Shown here piece by piece: positions 61,327 to 64,000 of a stretch of DNA of 64,000 nucleotides. The stretch is from positions 1 through 64,000 of the forward strand of contig NZ_JADZ01000031.1 of assembly GCF_000518645.1 (NCBI RefSeq), read 5' to 3'. The stretch comes from Curvibacter gracilis ATCC BAA-807 (GTDB lineage: Bacteria; Pseudomonadota; Gammaproteobacteria; Burkholderiales; Burkholderiaceae_C). The notes under the pieces were generated by a model that saw only the letters and a program-made list of their open reading frames with translations, made no database searches and was not told where the DNA came from. Positions within the stretch are counted from its first letter, which is position 1. Each line of letters begins with the position of its first letter. A program made the translations under genes and the position numbers.

Positions 61327-61373
61327 GTTCTTGTCTCCGGTGTGGTTCTTGGTCTTGGTCGCGGCGCGACGGC

Positions 61374-61991
61374 TCAGCGGCCCGAGTGGGGCAGCGGCTT
61401 GTCACCCAAAGGGGAATGACTGGCTCCGTGGCCGGCCGCGTTCTCGCGCGCCAGTTCGGCCTGCAGGGCTTCGAGCTCGCCCTGCTCCTCGGACTCCTTG
61501 ATCATCACCAGCTCGGCCTCGCTGAGCTGGCCGGTCAGCACGCGCAGCAGCTGCAGCACGATGAGCCCGGCCGCACACACCGAGAACACCACGCCCGAGG
61601 CATAGAAGATGGCGGTCGAGGCGCCGGTGACGGGGGCTTCAACGTCCCAATTGATCACGGTCTGCTGCCAGCTGCCCTGAAAGAACAGCCAGGTGATGTA
61701 GAGCATCAGCACCTGGCCCAGCACCATGCACACCTTCTTGCCCGCCACCGGCAGGCGCGACACCAGCATGTCGGTGCCCAGGTGGGCGTTCTCCTTGATC
61801 GCGCTGACGGCGCCCAGGAAGGTGATCCAGACAAAAAGCCAGCGCGACAGCTCTTCGCTGACGGCAATGCCCGAGTTGAAGGCGTAGCGCAGCACCACGT
61901 TGCCGAACACCAGCACCACCATGACGGCCAGGGCCAGCGCGATGAGCAGGTTGATGAACCGGCAGTACCGGTCGATGAGGGTATTGAGCAT
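61374..61991 (-). CDS. TRAP transporter small permease (DctQ)
   Basis: 205 residues, four membrane helices. ALALAVMVVLVFGNVVLRYAFNSGIAVSEELSRWLFVWITFLGA is the DctQ fingerprint (FGNVVLRYAFNSGI, ELSRWLFVWITFLGA), then HLGTDMLVSRLP. A charged cytoplasmic tail of about 45 residues (EQGELEALQAELAREN) is longer than usual. It pairs with the DctM gene 47 bases downstream. Substrate probably a sugar acid. Confidence 0.9.
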   Translation of the reverse strand: MLNTLIDRYCRFINLLIALALAVMVVLVFGNVVLRYAFNSGIAVSEELSRWLFVWITFLGAVSAIKENAHLGTDMLVSRLPVAGKKVCMVLGQVLMLYITWLFFQGSWQQTVINWDVEAPVTGASTAIFYASGVVFSVCAAGLIVLQLLRVLTGQLSEAELVMIKESEEQGELEALQAELARENAAGHGASHSPLGDKPLPHSGR

Positions 61992-62079
61992 GTTGTTGTC
62001 TCCGTGGGTGGCGTGGGGCCACCTGGGTGTGTTTTTCAGGGATCCATCGTCTCGTCAGGCCCGGCTCACAGCGCCGACT

Positions 62080-63315
62080 TCACAGCGCCCTGCCCTGCAG
62101 CAGCCCGCGCCCGGCCAGGTTGGCCATGAAGGCGCGCAGGCCGAAGCGCCAGGGGGCGGCGGTTTCGCTGTGCGCGACCCGGTTGTGCAAGGCCCCCAGC
62201 CAGGTGCTCTGGATGGTGACCACATCGCCCAGCCTGTGGGTGAAGCCGCCACCGGGCTGGTCGCGGTCCTCGATGGGGGCGAACAAGGTGCCCAGGAACA
62301 GCATGAAGCCGTCGGGGTACTGGTGGGCGGCCAGGGTCTGGGCCACCAGATCGGCCGGGTCGCGGCTGATGCTGGCCATGGTGTTGATGCCGCGCAGCTC
62401 AAAGCCCTCGGGCCCGGTCACACGCAGGTTCACGGTCTCGCGGCGCACCTGGTCCAGGCCGAAGCCGGCATCGAACAGGCGGATGAATGGGCCGATGGCG
62501 CACGAGGCGTTGTTGTCCTTGGCCTTGCCCAGCAGCAGCGCGCTGCGGCCCTCGATGTCGCGCAGGTTGACGTCGTTGCCCAGGGTGGCGCCCACGATGT
62601 CGCCGCGGCTGTTGACGGCCAGCACCACCTCGGGCTCGGGGTTGTTCCAGGCCGAGTCGGCGCGGATGCCGATGTCTTCGCCCGTGCCCACCGAGGCCAG
62701 CACCGGGGCCTTGGTGAACACCTCGGCATCGGGGCCGATGCCCACCTCCAGGTACTGCGACCACAGGCCTTTCTCCTGCAGCAAGGCCTTGAGGGCCATG
62801 GCCTGCTCCGAACCCGGGCGGATGTCGGCCAGGCTCTCACCGATCAGGCCCACCACCTGGCTGCGCAGGCCCTGGGCGCGGCTGGCATCGCCACGGGCCT
62901 GCTCTTCGATCACGCGTTCGATCAGGCTGGCGGCAAAGGTCACGCCGGCCGCCTTGACCACCTGCAGATCGCAGGGGGCCAGCAGCCAGGGGCGGGTGCT
63001 GTCGCGCGGGGCCAGTTGGCTGTTGTCCAGCAACTCGGCCACGCTGCACACACGCTGGCCCACGCAACCGTGCACGGCCTGGGCCGGGTCGGGCGACTCC
63101 AGCAGGGTGCTCATGGTGGGAAAGTGCTCGCTCAGGTCGAACACGCCCTCGGGGCGCAGGACCACCACGGCCGGGCCGCTGAGGTGACCAAGTTGGGCGC
63201 CAGGCCACCAGATGCGGCCCACCAGGGTGCCGGCCAGGCCGTCGTCAGGCAGGATTTGGGCGTGCGTTGCCGCACCGGCCGCCGCTGCTTGGGCGGTCGT
63301 TGTCGTGGAACTCAT
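62080..63315 (-). CDS. fumarylacetoacetate-hydrolase-family enzyme, long form (probable 2-keto-3-deoxy-sugar-acid dehydratase)
   Basis: 411 residues from ATG 63315. An N-terminal 90-residue domain precedes a FAH-type C-terminal domain with FTKAPVLASVGTGEDIGI, NPEPEVVLAVNSRG and VNLRDIEGRSALLLGKA. Long FAH proteins placed next to an IlvD/Edd sugar-acid dehydratase usually dehydrate 2-keto-3-deoxy-arabinonate or -xylonate to alpha-ketoglutarate semialdehyde. Twenty bases follow the IlvD/Edd gene. Together with the other FAH gene it gives the operon two possible exits. Confidence 0.78.
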   Translation of the reverse strand: MSSTTTTAQAAAAGAATHAQILPDDGLAGTLVGRIWWPGAQLGHLSGPAVVVLRPEGVFDLSEHFPTMSTLLESPDPAQAVHGCVGQRVCSVAELLDNSQLAPRDSTRPWLLAPCDLQVVKAAGVTFAASLIERVIEEQARGDASRAQGLRSQVVGLIGESLADIRPGSEQAMALKALLQEKGLWSQYLEVGIGPDAEVFTKAPVLASVGTGEDIGIRADSAWNNPEPEVVLAVNSRGDIVGATLGNDVNLRDIEGRSALLLGKAKDNNASCAIGPFIRLFDAGFGLDQVRRETVNLRVTGPEGFELRGINTMASISRDPADLVAQTLAAHQYPDGFMLFLGTLFAPIEDRDQPGGGFTHRLGDVVTIQSTWLGALHNRVAHSETAAPWRFGLRAFMANLAGRGLLQGRAL

Positions 63316-63334
63316 GGTCAGGTCCTTGAAGGCT

Positions 63335-64000
63335 TCAGTGGTTGTGGCGCGGGGTGTGTTCGGAGATGCGTCGGTAATCGAGCGCAAAGTCGAGCGTGGC
63401 CCCGTCCACCAGTTGGCCGGTCTTCTCGCGGTACAGCGCCTCCCAGGGCGACTGGCTGCGCGGCACGGGCGGGGCCGGCAGTTCGCGCCGGCGGCGTTCG
63501 ATCTCTTCAGGGGTGACCAGGGCGTCACAGCGGCCGGTGTTGAGGTCGATGCGCAGCACGTCACCGTTTTGCAGCCAGCTCAGGCCGCCGCCCACGGCGC
63601 TCTCGGGCGAGACGTTGAGGATGGACGGGCTGTCGGCCGTGCCCGATTGGCGCCCGTCACCCAGCGTGGGCAAGGTGTTGATGCCGCGCCGGATCAACGC
63701 ATCGGGCGGCTGCATGTTGACCACCTCGGCCGAACCGGGCCAGCCGATGGGGCCGGCACCGCGCATCACCAGGATGCAGCCCTCGTCGATGCCGAGTGCC
63801 GGGTCGTTGATGCGGGCGTGGTAATCGTCAGCCCCTTCGAACACCACGGCACGGGCCTCGAAAATGCCCTCCTGGCCGGGCTGGTTCAGGTAGCGCTGGC
63901 GGAAGGCCTCGGAGATCACCGAGGTCTTGAGGATGCCGAAGTCAAACAGATTGCCTGACAACACCAGAAAGCCGGCCTTTTGCATCAGGGGCTGGGCGAA
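63335..64000 (-). CDS. IlvD/Edd-family sugar-acid dehydratase (5' end beyond window)
   Basis: C-terminal part of a longer gene; the frame runs open through base 64000 (FAQPLMQKAGFLVLSGNLFD). IlvD/Edd signatures: VVFEGADDYHARIND, GCILVMRGAGPIGWPGSAEV, NTLPTLGDGRQSGTADSPS and ISPES-type NVSPESAVGG. It removes water from a sugar acid (L-arabinonate, D-xylonate or L-fuconate type) to give the 2-keto-3-deoxy acid, using a Mg2+ and an Fe-S cluster. It is probably near the front of the operon. Confidence 0.88.
   Translation of the reverse strand, partial: FAQPLMQKAGFLVLSGNLFDFGILKTSVISEAFRQRYLNQPGQEGIFEARAVVFEGADDYHARINDPALGIDEGCILVMRGAGPIGWPGSAEVVNMQPPDALIRRGINTLPTLGDGRQSGTADSPSILNVSPESAVGGGLSWLQNGDVLRIDLNTGRCDALVTPEEIERRRRELPAPPVPRSQSPWEALYREKTGQLVDGATLDFALDYRRISEHTPRHNH

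Overview
The window is GC-rich, densely coded chromosomal DNA, most likely from a betaproteobacterium of the order Burkholderiales (Comamonadaceae or an unassigned relative). The pointers are an orphan Bug/TctC-type periplasmic receptor, several LysR regulators beside catabolic operons, an IPTL-CTERM-like exported protease, a TRAP transporter inside a sugar-acid operon, and B12 genes in long translationally coupled strings. This is inferred from gene content; no rRNA or other marker gene is present. I saw no tRNA, rRNA, CRISPR array or intact insertion sequence.

Layout. 1-3203: tail of an AAA ATPase and three exported proteins of unknown role, one with a FlgT-N/LPP20-like segment. 3256-9330: accessory genes, namely an AT-rich PD-(D/E)XK nuclease-like gene, a sirtuin facing an unknown protein and a WYL regulator, a Tat-type DUF4397 lipoprotein, and an AbiEii-type nucleotidyltransferase with its HTH partner and a palindromic operator. 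9395-13518: a lone GspD secretin and a beta-propeller lipoprotein with a good terminator. 13624-17543: a tartrate module (MFS transporter, TtdA, TtdB, divergent LysR). 17781-25654: exported unknowns, a flavin-type oxidoreductase, LysR/AhpD-like pair and an HD-GYP protein. 25655-29638: a defence-type island with an Mrr-like endonuclease, a decayed AAA/OLD-type ATPase fragment, a DUF3800 protein and an AbiJ-like HEPN protein. 30019-35061: a LysR-controlled acyl-CoA catabolic operon (CoA ligase, acyl-CoA dehydrogenase, Bug receptor).

35083-46549: a large cobalamin operon read leftward. A B12 riboswitch precedes cbiMNQO (cobalt import), followed by cobM/cbiF, cbiX, cobH/cbiC, cbiD, cobL/cbiET, cobI/cbiL, a split cbiG (two genes), cobJ/cbiH and a 2Fe-2S ferredoxin. 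Almost every junction is an ATGA/GTGA-type overlap. CbiX, CbiD and CbiG indicate the early-cobalt ('anaerobic') route; a precorrin-6A reductase (cbiJ/cobK) is not in the window.

46623-56726: signalling genes: a 7TM sensor kinase with overlapping response regulator, an exported subtilase with Glu in place of the catalytic Asp, a GGDEF cyclase, a Cache-HAMP-GAF-HD-GYP protein, a small STAS-like protein, and an HTH antitoxin preceded by a probable toxin stub. 56911-64000: a leftward sugar-acid operon (IlvD/Edd dehydratase, FAH-family enzyme, TRAP small and large permeases, FAD-linked oxidase, SDR dehydrogenase, second FAH-family hydrolase) that fits non-phosphorylative pentonate/deoxy-sugar-acid breakdown.
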